From positions 1-64,000 of the forward strand of contig NZ_JAHKQA010000038.1 in the NCBI RefSeq assembly GCF_018860705.1: 64,000 nt of DNA, written 5' to 3'. This document shows, in pieces, positions 43,982 through 53,196 of this stretch; positions within the stretch are counted from its first letter, which is position 1; each line of letters starts with the position of its first letter. The position numbers and the translations under genes are program-made. This stretch comes from Citreicella sp. C3M06. Lineage in GTDB: Bacteria; Pseudomonadota; Alphaproteobacteria; Rhodobacterales; Rhodobacteraceae. The notes below the pieces were generated by a model that saw nothing but the letters and a program-made list of their open reading frames with translations, ran no database searches and was not told where the DNA came from.

Positions 43982-45427
43982 TCATCCATGCCGCGCTGCG
44001 ACGGTCTTGAGCACCGAGAACCCGTAGAGCGCCTCGAAACCCTTTTCGCGCCCGTGGCCCGATTTTCCAGTGCCGCCAAAGGGCAGTTCAACGCCGCCCC
44101 CGGCCCCGTAATTGTTGATGAACACCTGCCCCGCCCGCAGCCGTTTGGCCAAGCGCATCTGGCGCGCGCCGCTGTCGGACCAGACGCTGGCGACCAGCCC
44201 GTAATCAGTGCTGTTGGCGAGGCGCACCGCCTCGTCTTCGGTATCGAACGGGATGATCACCTGCACCGGGCCAAAGATTTCCTCGCACGCCAGCACATGA
44301 TCGGGCGGCACCGGGCCGAACAATGCCGGGCGCACGTAATGCCCGCCCTCGGGCACCCCTTCGGCCATTTGCGCCCGCGCCAGCAGCGGCAAATCCGCGC
44401 CTTGGGCAATAAACCCTTCGACCCGCGCTTTCTGTTTTGCGTTGATCAGCGGCCCAATGTCGGGATCGTCCATCGCCGGGCCGACGACCTTGGCCGCATA
44501 AGCCTCGGCCATGCGCTGCGAGACCTCCTCCAGCACCTCGCGCTGCACCAGAATGCGCGAGGCGGCCGAACAGGTCTGCCCGGCGTTCTGAAGCCCGGCA
44601 TTGACCAGAAACGGCAGCGCAGCATCCAGATCGGCATCGGCAAACACCAGCTGCGGCGACTTGCCGCCCAGTTCCAGCGTCACCGGCACCACGTTGGCCC
44701 CCGCCGCCTGCTGCACCGCCGCCCCGGCCCTGACCGATCCGGTAAAGCTGACGTGGTTCACCCCCGGATGCCCGGCCAGCGCCGCCCCGGCCTCGGCCCC
44801 AAGGCCCGGCACCACGTTCAGCGCGCCATCGGGCAGCCCCGCCGCCTGCGCGATTCGGGCAAAGGCCAGCGCCGTCAAACATGCGTCTTCGGCGGGCTTC
44901 AGAACGCAGGCGTTGCCCATCGCCAAGGCCGCCCCGACCGAACGTCCGATGATCTGCATCGGGTAATTCCACGGCACGATATGGCCCGTGACGCCATGCG
45001 GCTCGCGCAGGGTATAGACGGTGTAGCCGTCCAGATAGGGGATGGTCTCGCCATGGATCTTGTCTGCCGCACCGCCGTAGAATTCGCAGTAGCGCGCCAG
45101 CGCCAGCGCATCGGCCCGCGCCTGCCCCAGCGGCTTGCCAACGTCCATCGCCTCGATCTGCGCCAGCTCGTCGACATGTTCCAGCACCGCAACGCCGATC
45201 CGGGTCAGGATGCGGCCCCGTTCCAGCGCGCTCATCGTGCCCCATGCGCCATCCAGCGCGGCTTGTGCGGCCTGCACGGCGGCGTCGATGTCGGCGGGCG
45301 TGCCCTTGGCAATGCGGCCGATCTCGGCCCCGGTCGACGGGTTGGTCAGTGGCAAGGTCTGCGCGCTGTCGCGCCACATCCCGCCAATAAGCATCTGCGC
45401 GCTATCGCGCGTGAGGCCATCCAGCAT
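43982..45427 (-). CDS. NAD(P)+-dependent aldehyde dehydrogenase
   Basis: A 481-residue ALDH-superfamily enzyme with VPWNYPMQIIGRS, SFTGSVRAGAAV, catalytic Glu in VTLELGGKSPQL, catalytic Cys in NAGQTCSAASR and late EEIFGPV. Sequence style is that of betaine-aldehyde/gamma-aminobutyraldehyde dehydrogenases. GGAGGAG precedes the ATG. The start overlaps the end of the ABC ATPase gene by 26 bases, so imported compounds may be its precursors. Confidence 0.9.
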   Translation of the reverse strand: MLDGLTRDSAQMLIGGMWRDSAQTLPLTNPSTGAEIGRIAKGTPADIDAAVQAAQAALDGAWGTMSALERGRILTRIGVAVLEHVDELAQIEAMDVGKPLGQARADALALARYCEFYGGAADKIHGETIPYLDGYTVYTLREPHGVTGHIVPWNYPMQIIGRSVGAALAMGNACVLKPAEDACLTALAFARIAQAAGLPDGALNVVPGLGAEAGAALAGHPGVNHVSFTGSVRAGAAVQQAAGANVVPVTLELGGKSPQLVFADADLDAALPFLVNAGLQNAGQTCSAASRILVQREVLEEVSQRMAEAYAAKVVGPAMDDPDIGPLINAKQKARVEGFIAQGADLPLLARAQMAEGVPEGGHYVRPALFGPVPPDHVLACEEIFGPVQVIIPFDTEDEAVRLANSTDYGLVASVWSDSGARQMRLAKRLRAGQVFINNYGAGGGVELPFGGTGKSGHGREKGFEALYGFSVLKTVAARHG

Positions 45428-47051
45428 CGGTATCTCCTCCTCCCGAGAGAGGCGGCAGCTTGGGCGCCGCATCTAGGAGTAATTTGGTATACCAATGTTG
45501 CGGGTTGTCAAACACCGATGCGGTCGGCCCCTGTTCAACGATCTTGCCAGCGCGCATCACCATCACCCGGTCGGTGATGCCGCGCACCACGCCAAGATCA
45601 TGGCTGATGAACAGCGACGCCAGCCCGTGCCGGTTCGTCAGCTCTGCGATCAGATCAAGGATGCGGGCGCGCACCCGCACATCCAGCGCCGAGACCGCCT
45701 CGTCGAAGATCACCAGTTCCGGGCGGATGATCAGCGCGCGGGCAATCGCGATGCGCTGGCGCTGACCACCGGAAAAGGCGTGGATGTGCCTTTGGGCATC
45801 TTCGGGGGCAAGGCCAACCTCGGCAAGCGCCTCGGCGATGGCGGTTTCGGGCGCCACCCCCGTGAGGTGAAACGGCTCGGACACCAGTTTTCCGACGCGG
45901 TGGCGCGGGTTGAAGCTGCCGTAGGGATCCTGAAACACCGCCTGCATCTGGCGGCGGGTGCCTTTGCTGCCCACCGGCTGACCGCCAAGGGTGATGCTGC
46001 CGCCCTGCACCGGCTCAAGGCCTAGAATGGCGCGGGTCAGCGTCGATTTCCCGCAGCCGGATTCGCCCACCAGCCCGACACGCTCGCCGCTAGCAACGGT
46101 CAGGCTGACGCCATCGACGGCACGCGCCGGCGCGCCGCGTTTCAGCCCGGCGCGCCGGCCCGGATAGCTGCGCACCACGTCCTTGGCAACCAGCAGCGGG
46201 GCGCCGGGGGCCTTGGGCGTCAAGTGCGGCTGGTGCGCTGACGCCTCGAGCAGCGCGCGGGTGTAGGGGTGTTTTCGTTCGGCGAGAACCTGCGCGGTGG
46301 GCCCGGTTTCGACGATCCGGCCAGTCTTCATCACCGCGATGCGGTCGGCGTGCTGCGCCACGACCGCAAGGTCGTGGGTGATGAGCAGCATCGCCATACC
46401 ATCGCTTCGCACCAGCCCGTGCAGCAGATCGAGAATCTGCGCCTGCGTGGTGACATCCAGCGCGGTGGTCGGCTCGTCTGCGATCAGCAGCTTTGGCTTG
46501 AGCGCAATGGCCATGGCAATGACGACGCGCTGGCGCTGGCCGCCGGAGAGCTCGTGCGGGTAGCGCGAGGGTGGAATTTTCGCCGGATCAAGGCCGGTCC
46601 GGGCGAGGGTTTCGGCGGCCTGCCTGTTCGCTTCGCCCCGTGAGGTTTTCTGGTGAATGCGGATGGTTTCGGCGACCTGATCGCCGATGCGGTGAAACGG
46701 GTTGAGCGCCGTCATCGGTTCCTGAAACACCATGCCGATGTCGCGGCCTCGACGAGCGCTCATCTGCGCTTCGGTTTCGGACAGAAGATCTGTGCCGTGC
46801 AGCGCGATGCGCCCCTGCGGGCGGGCACCCTTGGGCAGCAAGCCCATGGTTGCAAAAGCGGTCATCGACTTGCCGGAACCAGATTCACCGGTGAGGGCAA
46901 GGATTTCCCCGGCGGCGAGGCCAAGCGTGACATCGTGCAGGATCGGCGTGTCATGGATACGCAGCGACAGGTGATCGAGGGCAAGCAAGGGGGGGCGCTG
47001 CCCCCCCGCCTGCGGCTCCCCCCCGGGATATTTGAGGCCAGAAGAAGACAT
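45402..47051 (-). CDS. Peptide-type ABC transporter, fused tandem ATPase (DppD-DppF fusion)
   Basis: A 549-residue protein with two complete ABC domains. Domain 1 has [22 protein letters not shown] and [12 protein letters not shown]. Domain 2 has [22 protein letters not shown] and [12 protein letters not shown], where Ala replaces the usual Pro-Thr. Both contain peptide-importer segments ([20 protein letters not shown]). The first 21 residues ([18 protein letters not shown]...) are encoded by a dispersed repeat copy. The ATG overlaps the permease stop (TGATG), so the extension is probably translated; an in-frame TTG at codon 22 is the alternative start. Confidence 0.88.
   Translation of the reverse strand: MSSSGLKYPGGEPQAGGQRPPLLALDHLSLRIHDTPILHDVTLGLAAGEILALTGESGSGKSMTAFATMGLLPKGARPQGRIALHGTDLLSETEAQMSARRGRDIGMVFQEPMTALNPFHRIGDQVAETIRIHQKTSRGEANRQAAETLARTGLDPAKIPPSRYPHELSGGQRQRVVIAMAIALKPKLLIADEPTTALDVTTQAQILDLLHGLVRSDGMAMLLITHDLAVVAQHADRIAVMKTGRIVETGPTAQVLAERKHPYTRALLEASAHQPHLTPKAPGAPLLVAKDVVRSYPGRRAGLKRGAPARAVDGVSLTVASGERVGLVGESGCGKSTLTRAILGLEPVQGGSITLGGQPVGSKGTRRQMQAVFQDPYGSFNPRHRVGKLVSEPFHLTGVAPETAIAEALAEVGLAPEDAQRHIHAFSGGQRQRIAIARALIIRPELVIFDEAVSALDVRVRARILDLIAELTNRHGLASLFISHDLGVVRGITDRVMVMRAGKIVEQGPTASVFDNPQHWYTKLLLDAAPKLPPLSGGGDTDAGWPHAR
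46989..47048 (-). repeat. Dispersed repeat, copy 5, inside the 5' end of the ABC ATPase gene
   Basis: Minus-oriented: TCTTCTTCTGGCC, AAATATCCCGGGGG, then a GGGGGGG-CAGCG-CCCCCCC hairpin. Unlike other copies it lies within a reading frame, between the coupled start codon and the first conserved residues of the ATPase domain. Confidence 0.82.
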
Positions 47052-47863
47052 CAGGCGGCGCGTCCTTGCAGGCGTGGATCGAGGCGATCGCGCAGCCCGT
47101 CGCCGAGCAGGTTGAGGCCCAGGACAGTCAGGACGATGGCCGTGCCGGGGATGATGGCGACATGCGGCGCGAGGGCGACCATGGTTTGTGCATCGGCGAG
47201 CATCCGGCCCCAGGACGGGATTGGCGGCTGCGCGCCAAGGCCGACATAGCTGAGCCCGGCTTCGGCGAGGATCCCGAGCGAGAACTGGATGGTGCCCTGC
47301 ACGATCAGCAGGTTCGTTGTGTTGGGCAGGATATGTTCGACGCTGATGCGCAGGGCGGATTTACCGGCAGTGCGGGCGGCGAGGATGAATTCGCGATGCC
47401 AGAGCGGCAGGGCCGCGCCTCGGGTCAGGCGGGCGAAGACCGGGATGTTGAAGATGCCGATGGCGAGGATGGCGTTGATCGCGCCGGGACCAAGCAGCGC
47501 CGTGACGAGAATGGCGATGACGAGGCTGGGGAAGGCGAAGACCAGATCGTTGAAGCGCATGATGGTTTCGTCGAGCCAGCCGCCTTGCCGGGCGGCGGCG
47601 GCAAGGCCGAGCGGCACGCCAAGCCCCATGCCGATGCCGACCGCCACCAGCGCCACGGCAAGCGAGGTGCGCGCGCCGGTCATGATCATGCTCAGCATGT
47701 CACGGCCAAGGTGGTCGGTGCCGAGGAGATGCTGCACCGATGGTGGCTGCAGCCGGGCGGGAATGTCGACGCTGGTGACGTCTCCTGGGGTCCAGGCAAA
47801 GGACAGCAGGGCGGCGGCTAGGACCAGCACGGTGAGGACGGCGCCTAGGACGAGGGATTTCAT
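47051..47863 (-). CDS. Peptide-type ABC transporter permease (DppC/OppC family)
   Basis: A 270-residue permease with one N-terminal segment, a periplasmic stretch (HLLGTDHLGRDMLSMIMTGART, the DppC hallmark) and five further segments. The EAA-like loop is AARTAGKSALRISVEHILPN. ATG 47863 overlaps the preceding gene by 4 bases. The long upstream open frame is the other-frame reading of the DppB gene. Confidence 0.9.
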   Translation of the reverse strand: MKSLVLGAVLTVLVLAAALLSFAWTPGDVTSVDIPARLQPPSVQHLLGTDHLGRDMLSMIMTGARTSLAVALVAVGIGMGLGVPLGLAAAARQGGWLDETIMRFNDLVFAFPSLVIAILVTALLGPGAINAILAIGIFNIPVFARLTRGAALPLWHREFILAARTAGKSALRISVEHILPNTTNLLIVQGTIQFSLGILAEAGLSYVGLGAQPPIPSWGRMLADAQTMVALAPHVAIIPGTAIVLTVLGLNLLGDGLRDRLDPRLQGRAA

Positions 47864-48798
47864 CGGCGCAGCCTTGGGTCGGCGGCGACATAGGCGAGAT
47901 CGGTCAGGAAATTCACCGCGATCACCGCGAAGACCAGCAGCATGGTGACGGATTCCACCACGATCAGGTCGCGCTGGGTGATGGCCTGAAAGATCAGCCG
48001 CCCAAGGCCGGGCAGGAAGAACACTTGTTCGATGATGATTGCCCCCGCCAGCAGGAACGAGAATTGCAGCCCGAGGATGGTCAGCACCGGGATCAGCGCT
48101 GCCCTCAGCCCGTGGCGCCAGAGCGTCTGGCGGCGCGACAGGCCCTTGGCACGGGCGGTGCGCATAAAATCTTCGGACAGGATGTCGATCAGCGACGAGC
48201 GCAGCACGCGCGCAAGGATCGCCGCTTGCGGCAGCGCCAGCGCCACCGCCGGCAGGGTCAGCGATTTCAGCGCCATGACCGGGTCGCTCCAACCCGGAAA
48301 GCCGCCGGCGCTGAACCAGCGCAGCTTCAGCGCGAAAAGCAGCACCAGCAGCATGGCGAACCAGAAGTTGGGGATCGCAACGCCCAGCTGCGTCGCCCCG
48401 ACAACGCCCAGATCCGCGGCCTTGCCGCGATGCGTCGCCGCGACGATCCCGGCGGGCAGCGCGATGACCACCGCCAGCCCCAGCGCCAGCAGCGCCAGCG
48501 GCAACGACACCTGCACCCGCTCGGCGACCATCTGCGCCACCGGCGCGCGATAGGTGTAGGAAACCCCGAAATCACCGGTCATCATGCCGCCGATCCATGC
48601 GAGGTAACGTTGCACGGGCGGCAGATCGAGCCCCAGTTCGCTGCGCAACGCCGCGACCGTATCGGATTGCGCGTTCATCCCCAGCATGAAGCTGGCGGGA
48701 TCGCCCGGTGCCACCTCGACCACGAGGAAGATCACCGCCGAGGCGACGACAAGGCTGAGCGCAAGACTGACCAACCGCCGTGCAAGATAGCCCATCAT
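47860..48798 (-). CDS. Peptide-type ABC transporter permease (DppB/OppB family)
   Basis: A 312-residue permease beginning MMGYLARRLVSLALSLVVAS and VVEVAPGDPASFM, the standard DppB N-terminus. It has DFGVSYTYRAPV and an EAA loop MRTARAKGLSRRQTLWRHGL. It starts inside the stop of the Nudix gene (TAATG). No substrate-binding protein gene accompanies the operon in this window. Confidence 0.9.
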   Translation of the reverse strand: MMGYLARRLVSLALSLVVASAVIFLVVEVAPGDPASFMLGMNAQSDTVAALRSELGLDLPPVQRYLAWIGGMMTGDFGVSYTYRAPVAQMVAERVQVSLPLALLALGLAVVIALPAGIVAATHRGKAADLGVVGATQLGVAIPNFWFAMLLVLLFALKLRWFSAGGFPGWSDPVMALKSLTLPAVALALPQAAILARVLRSSLIDILSEDFMRTARAKGLSRRQTLWRHGLRAALIPVLTILGLQFSFLLAGAIIIEQVFFLPGLGRLIFQAITQRDLIVVESVTMLLVFAVIAVNFLTDLAYVAADPRLRR

Positions 48799-49238
48799 TA
48801 CCGGACGATCCGTTCCAGTGGGTCGTATCGCACGCCGTCGCCCCATGCGGCCTGCAACAGGCTGTCGGGCTTGAACCGGATGCCCGACAACTCGCTCCGC
48901 GAAAACAGGCGGCGCCGCGTGACCACGCCTTCGGGGTCTTGCCAGTCATCAGACAGCGTGCCGCCCGCGAGGGCGCAGCGAAAGAACAGCTCGACCTGAT
49001 GAAAGCCATGTTCCGGCGCGTGGAATTCATTGACCAGCGCCAAGGCGCCCACCGTCACCGACAGGCCGCATTCCTCATGCACTTCGCGGGCCAGATTGTC
49101 GTGCAGCGAACTGCCCTTTTCCACGCCGCCGCCGGGCGCGCACCAAAGATCGCTGAGGCCACCGCCATAAGCGTTGACCAGCAGCAGTCGATCATCAATC
49201 AGGATCAGCGCGCGCGCGGCAAGGCGGGGAGATGTCAT
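48798..49238 (-). CDS. Nudix hydrolase
   Basis: A 146-residue protein with a complete Nudix box GGVEKGSSLHDNLAREVHEE followed by CGL (about 37-59), fitting GX5EX7REUXEEXGU. It hydrolyses a nucleoside diphosphate linked to an unknown group. It is the first gene of the minus-strand operon and is translationally coupled to a permease, which is unusual company. It is divergent from phnM with 69 bases between the starts. Confidence 0.87.
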   Translation of the reverse strand: MTSPRLAARALILIDDRLLLVNAYGGGLSDLWCAPGGGVEKGSSLHDNLAREVHEECGLSVTVGALALVNEFHAPEHGFHQVELFFRCALAGGTLSDDWQDPEGVVTRRRLFSRSELSGIRFKPDSLLQAAWGDGVRYDPLERIVR

Positions 49239-49307
49239 GCCCCAAGTTTTGCACCTTTATCGGGGCGGCGGAAGGGCTTATTGCGACCCCCGACAGGAGG
49301 CCACGAG

Positions 49308-50450
49308 ATGATCGCACTGAGCTTTGAAGGCGCGCGGGTGATGCGCCCCGCCGGATGGGATGACGCTTGTCTGAGCATCGCCGACGGGCGGATCGGCGGC
49401 GATGGCGCGCGCGTCGATCTGAGCGGTTACGACATTCTGCCCGGCATCGTCGACATCCACGGCGATGGCTTCGAGCGCCACATGGCCCCCCGGCGCGGTG
49501 CCTTGCGCGAAAGCACGGCGGGCGTGCTTGCCTGCGCCCATGAGCTGGCGGCGAACGGCATCACCACGGCGATGCTGGCGCAGTTCTGGTCTTGGGAAGG
49601 CGGCATGCGCGGGCCGGAGTTCGCGGCCGAGGTCTTTGCCTCTGTACACGCCGTCGCGCCGACGGTGCCGGTGGATCTGCGGCTGCAACTGCGGCTGGAG
49701 ACGCATTTCCTCGACAGTTTCGCCGATGCCGAAGCGGCGGTGGCGCGCTGGGGCATCGGGCAGGTGGTGTTCAACGACCACCTTCAGCATGACCGACTGG
49801 CATCGGGGCGAAAGCCGCAGCGGCTGACCGGGCAAGCGCTGAAATCGGGCCGCTCGCCCGAGGCACATCTGGCGCTGATGACCGCCCTGCACGAGCGCCG
49901 CGCCGAGGTTCCCGCCGCGCTGGATGCGCTCTGCGCAAGGCTGCGCGCGCGCGGGGTGATCCTTGGCAGCCACGATGACCGCAGCGCCGAAGATCGCGCG
50001 ATATGGCGCGCGCGCGGCGCGCGGCTGTCGGAATTTCCCGAAACGCTGGATGCCGCGCAGGCAGCGCGGGAGGCCGGCGATGGCATCGTGCTGGGCGCGC
50101 CCAACGTGGTGCGCGGCGCATCGCACGCGGGCAACATCGCGGCGGCAGAGCTGATCGGGAACGGGCTGTGCGACGCACTGGCATCGGATTACCACTACCC
50201 CGCCCCGGCCCGCGCCGCATCACGCTGCGTCGAATTGGGCCTGCGGGACGAAGCCGGCGCGTGGCGGCTGGTGTCAGAGGGTCCGGCCCGCCTGCTGGGT
50301 CTGCACGACCGGGGGCGAATCGAGCCGGGGCTGCGCGCCGATCTCGTGATCCGGCACCGGGGCACGGGGCGCATCGCCGCCACCATCGCGGGCGGCGAGA
50401 TCGCCTTTCTGTCCGGTGAGATCGCGGCACGCTTCCTCGCGCGCCGCTAG
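49308..50450 (+). CDS. phnM: Alpha-D-ribose 1-methylphosphonate 5-triphosphate diphosphatase (PhnM)
   Basis: A 380-residue amidohydrolase-superfamily protein. LPGIVDIHGDGFERHMAPR is the PhnM metal-binding block. Others are FNDHLQHD, ILGSHDD (His-Asp) and LASDYHYPAP. In the carbon-phosphorus lyase pathway it releases pyrophosphate from the ribosyl-phosphonate triphosphate. AGGAGG precedes ATG 49308. No phnGHIJKL, phnF or phosphonate transporter genes are nearby, so it is either separated from a C-P lyase cluster or used for another purpose. Confidence 0.87.
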   Translation: MIALSFEGARVMRPAGWDDACLSIADGRIGGDGARVDLSGYDILPGIVDIHGDGFERHMAPRRGALRESTAGVLACAHELAANGITTAMLAQFWSWEGGMRGPEFAAEVFASVHAVAPTVPVDLRLQLRLETHFLDSFADAEAAVARWGIGQVVFNDHLQHDRLASGRKPQRLTGQALKSGRSPEAHLALMTALHERRAEVPAALDALCARLRARGVILGSHDDRSAEDRAIWRARGARLSEFPETLDAAQAAREAGDGIVLGAPNVVRGASHAGNIAAAELIGNGLCDALASDYHYPAPARAASRCVELGLRDEAGAWRLVSEGPARLLGLHDRGRIEPGLRADLVIRHRGTGRIAATIAGGEIAFLSGEIAARFLARR

Positions 50451-50451
50451 C

Positions 50452-50988
50452 TTACTTGCAGCGCTTCTCGGCATCTTCGATCGCGGCGGTGAACCCCATC
50501 AGCGAGAAGGTATCCTTGGTCTGCGTGCCGCGTGCCGAATGCGCCGTCAGCACTGCATCAGAGCCGGATCGCATCGCGGCGATCAGCTTGGCATCATCCG
50601 CCGGAGACGCGGGCCACGCCCATTCTCCGTCAACGTAAAGCTCGAACTGGTTGCCACTGACATTGGCATTGACGGTCGACCCGGGGGCAAAGGGATAGCC
50701 GCCGGTAAACGCCACCTGCCCGGCCACATTCGCACCGGGGCGATAGAACACCATCAGCAGGATGTCGCCCCGCCTGACCGACACAACGCGCCCGTCCTTG
50801 CTGTTGACGCTTTCCTTGTAGGTGGTCACCGCCCAGCATTCGCGCGGGTTGTCCCCCTCGAATACCGACCAGTCGGTGATCGCGTTGACGCGGTTCTGAC
50901 TTTCTTCCTGCGCCGTAGCCACCCCTGCGAAAGCAAGCGCAACGGCCCCGGTCAATGCCCCGATCATGGAAGAGCGAAATGCCTTCAT
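50452..50988 (-). CDS. Invasion-associated locus B (IalB) family periplasmic protein
   Basis: A 178-residue secreted protein with signal peptide MKAFRSSMIGALTGAVALAFAG... ending ATAQE. The mature part opens with TDWSVFEGDNPRECWA, and includes GSTVNANVSGNQFELYVDGEWAW and a C-terminal EKRCK. Two cysteines may form a disulfide. IalB proteins are common in alphaproteobacteria, with roles in host contact or unknown. GGAG with a near-optimal spacing precedes the ATG. It is convergent with phnM, one base between the genes. Confidence 0.82.
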   Translation of the reverse strand: MKAFRSSMIGALTGAVALAFAGVATAQEESQNRVNAITDWSVFEGDNPRECWAVTTYKESVNSKDGRVVSVRRGDILLMVFYRPGANVAGQVAFTGGYPFAPGSTVNANVSGNQFELYVDGEWAWPASPADDAKLIAAMRSGSDAVLTAHSARGTQTKDTFSLMGFTAAIEDAEKRCK

Positions 50989-51050
50989 GTCCTGCAGCCT
51001 CCAGCTGTCTTATTTCCTCGACGCCTGCCTCCTCGCATGGCTCCCGGGTC

Positions 51051-51079
51051 TTGACCAGCGGGGCACACGAAGCGCATAG
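51051..51079 (+). promoter_or_regulatory. Candidate promoter of the asparaginase gene
   Basis: TTGACC (51051-51056) and GCATAG (51074-51079) are separated by 17 bases, about 94 bases before the ATG. The -10 is weak. Confidence 0.35.
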
Positions 51080-51172
51080 GCCGTTACTACTCGACCGCGG
51101 CAGGATAGACTGAAAAACCTGCGCCCATAAAGCCCCTGTTGGCAAGATATCGCCTGATTGTGAGGACCCCAG

Positions 51173-52171
51173 ATGCAACAGCCCCCCGTGCCCATGGTCG
51201 ACATCATCCGTGGCCCCTTTGCGGAAAGCGCCCATCTTGGTCATGCCGTTCTGTGCGACGAGACCGGAGAGATCGCGCAAGCTTGGGGAGATCCGGACAC
51301 GGTGATCCTGCCGCGCAGCTCGGCCAAGATGCTTCAGGCGCTGCCGCTGGTCGCTTCGGGCGCGGCAGAAGCCTTCGGGCTGAGCACAGAGCGGCTGGCC
51401 CTGTCCTGCGCCTCGCACGAAGGCGCGCCGGTGCATGTGGCAGCGGTCAACGCCTGGCTGAGCGATCTGGAACTGAGCGACAATGACCTGATCTGTGGCC
51501 CGCAACCCTCCCGTGACAGCGCGCTGAAACTACAAATGATCCGCGATGGCCAGAGCCCCTGCCGGGTGCATAACAACTGCTCGGGCAAACACGCGGGCTT
51601 TCTAACGCTGACCAGACACCTCAAGGCCGGGCCGGATTACGTCGATCCCGCTCACCCGGTGCAAACTTCGGTGAAGGAGCTGTTCGAGACCGTCACCGGT
51701 GCCCCTACCCCGGGCTTCGGTATCGACGGCTGCTCGGCGCCGAACTTCGCAACCACGATGCACGGCATGGCGCGGGCAATGGCGTTCTACGCCTCGGCGC
51801 AAACCCGCTCTGATACGCTCTCAAAGGCCGCCGCCGCGCTCACACAGGCGATGATCGCCCATCCGCTGCTCGTCGCGGGCGAGGGCCGCGCCTGCACCCA
51901 TCTGATGCGCGCCGCCAAAGAGCCGGTCGCGATCAAAACCGGCGCCGAAGGCTTTTTCATCGCCATCCTGCCGCAGCGCCGTCAGGGCCTCGCGCTCAAG
52001 ATCACCGACGGTGCGACCCGCGCCGCAGATTGCGCCTTAGCGGCGATTCTCGTCTCCCTCGGCGTGCTCGACCCGGACCACCCCGATGTGAAACGCTCGC
52101 TCAACCCCGACGTGCTCAACTTTGCAGGCCTTCAGACTGGCGAAATCCGCCGCGCCCCAAGCTTCCCGTAA
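51173..52171 (+). CDS. L-asparaginase, ReAV-like (Rhizobium etli type II) family
   Basis: A 332-residue protein of the Asparaginase_II family that is unrelated to E. coli AnsB. PRSSAKMLQALPL carries the Ser-x-x-Lys pair (Ser49, Lys52), SCASHEG a second serine (Ser81), and NNCSGKH the Cys136/Lys139 pair, with a later Cys in GIDGCSAPN. These match in spacing the residues described for ReAV. It hydrolyses asparagine to aspartate and ammonia. GAGGA precedes the ATG. Its stop directly abuts repeat copy 6. Confidence 0.87.
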   Translation: MQQPPVPMVDIIRGPFAESAHLGHAVLCDETGEIAQAWGDPDTVILPRSSAKMLQALPLVASGAAEAFGLSTERLALSCASHEGAPVHVAAVNAWLSDLELSDNDLICGPQPSRDSALKLQMIRDGQSPCRVHNNCSGKHAGFLTLTRHLKAGPDYVDPAHPVQTSVKELFETVTGAPTPGFGIDGCSAPNFATTMHGMARAMAFYASAQTRSDTLSKAAAALTQAMIAHPLLVAGEGRACTHLMRAAKEPVAIKTGAEGFFIAILPQRRQGLALKITDGATRAADCALAAILVSLGVLDPDHPDVKRSLNPDVLNFAGLQTGEIRRAPSFP

Positions 52172-52226
52172 GGCGCCCCTCTTCATCTTGCCCTTAAACT
52201 CCGGGGGTGTGGGGGCTGGCCCCCAC
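52172..52226 (+). repeat. Dispersed intergenic repeat, copy 6 (TTGCCCTTAAACTCCGGGGG core type)
   Basis: It starts on the base after the asparaginase stop codon with GGCGCCCCTC, then the alternative core (TTCATCTTGCCCTT-AAACTCC), then GGGGGTGTGGGGGCTGGC and CCCCAC. It forms an inverted pair with copy 7 around serB, with one mismatch over 55 bases. Confidence 0.88.
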
Positions 52227-52257
52227 CTCCGTCCCGCGCAATCAGCGCAGCCTCCGA

Positions 52258-53121
52258 TCAGGCGAATTCCGCTTTCGAATAGCCCTGAAGATACAACAGC
52301 GCTGTCAGGTCGCCGTGGTTCACCCGCAAGCCGCATTGCGCCTGCACCGATGGTTTGGCGTGCAGGGCGACGCCCATGCCTGCCCGCGTCAGCATGCCAA
52401 GATCGTTGGCCCCGTCACCCACCGCGATCACATCCGCCTCAGAGATCCCAAGCTGTGCGGTGATCTCTTCGAGCGCCTGCACCTTGGCTTCGCGGCCAAG
52501 GATCGGGTGCGCGACCTCTCCGGTCAGCCGTCCGCCGCTGGCGATCAGCGTGTTTGCGCGGGTCTCGTCAAAGCCGACAAGGTCGGCGATCTTCGAGGTA
52601 AAGGCAGTGAACCCGCCCGACACCAGCGCCGCATAGGCACCGCTTGCCTTCATCGTAGACAGCAGCAGCGGCGCGCCGGGCATCAGCGTAATGCGCGTTG
52701 CTAGAACCCTGTCGATCACGCTGTCCGGCAAGTCTCTGAGCAGGCTGACACGCTCGATCAGCGCGCCTTCGAAATCGAGCTCGCCGTTCATGGCACGGGC
52801 GGTGATATCCTTGACCCGCGCCCCAACCCCGGCCTCATCGGCCAACTCATCGATGCATTCCTGCTGGATCATCGTCGAATCCATGTCGGCGAGCAGCATC
52901 TTCTTGCGGCGGCCCGTGGCGGGCAACAGATTGAGGTCCGCCTGATCGGCAATCGACGCGCGCAGGGCGTCAAGGTCGGCGGGCGCAATCTCGACCGGGA
53001 ACTCCGCGGCTTCGCCGTTCGACAGCCAAGTGATGTCGCCACCCCCGAGCGCGTTGCGAAGCGCCGAGACCAGCGCGGCATCGAGCGCCTCCGGGCGGGC
53101 GATGAGAGAGACGATGTGCAT
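52258..53121 (-). CDS. serB: Phosphoserine phosphatase
   Basis: A 287-residue HAD-family phosphatase with an N-terminal regulatory domain (about 1-70). The nucleophile is Asp79 in LLADMDSTMI, motif II lies in LVSGGFTAFTSKIA, and motif III/IV is AVGDGANDLGML. It makes serine from phosphoserine and completes the pathway started by serC-serA 15 kb away. GGAGG precedes ATG 53121. It is flanked on both sides by inverted copies of a 55-bp repeat. Confidence 0.95.
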   Translation of the reverse strand: MHIVSLIARPEALDAALVSALRNALGGGDITWLSNGEAAEFPVEIAPADLDALRASIADQADLNLLPATGRRKKMLLADMDSTMIQQECIDELADEAGVGARVKDITARAMNGELDFEGALIERVSLLRDLPDSVIDRVLATRITLMPGAPLLLSTMKASGAYAALVSGGFTAFTSKIADLVGFDETRANTLIASGGRLTGEVAHPILGREAKVQALEEITAQLGISEADVIAVGDGANDLGMLTRAGMGVALHAKPSVQAQCGLRVNHGDLTALLYLQGYSKAEFA

Positions 53122-53196
53122 GGCGGCCTCCTGCATGAATTGCCGCGCTTCTGGCACGGGAGCGCATGGTTTTCCAGCCTTGCTATGTAGGAGACA

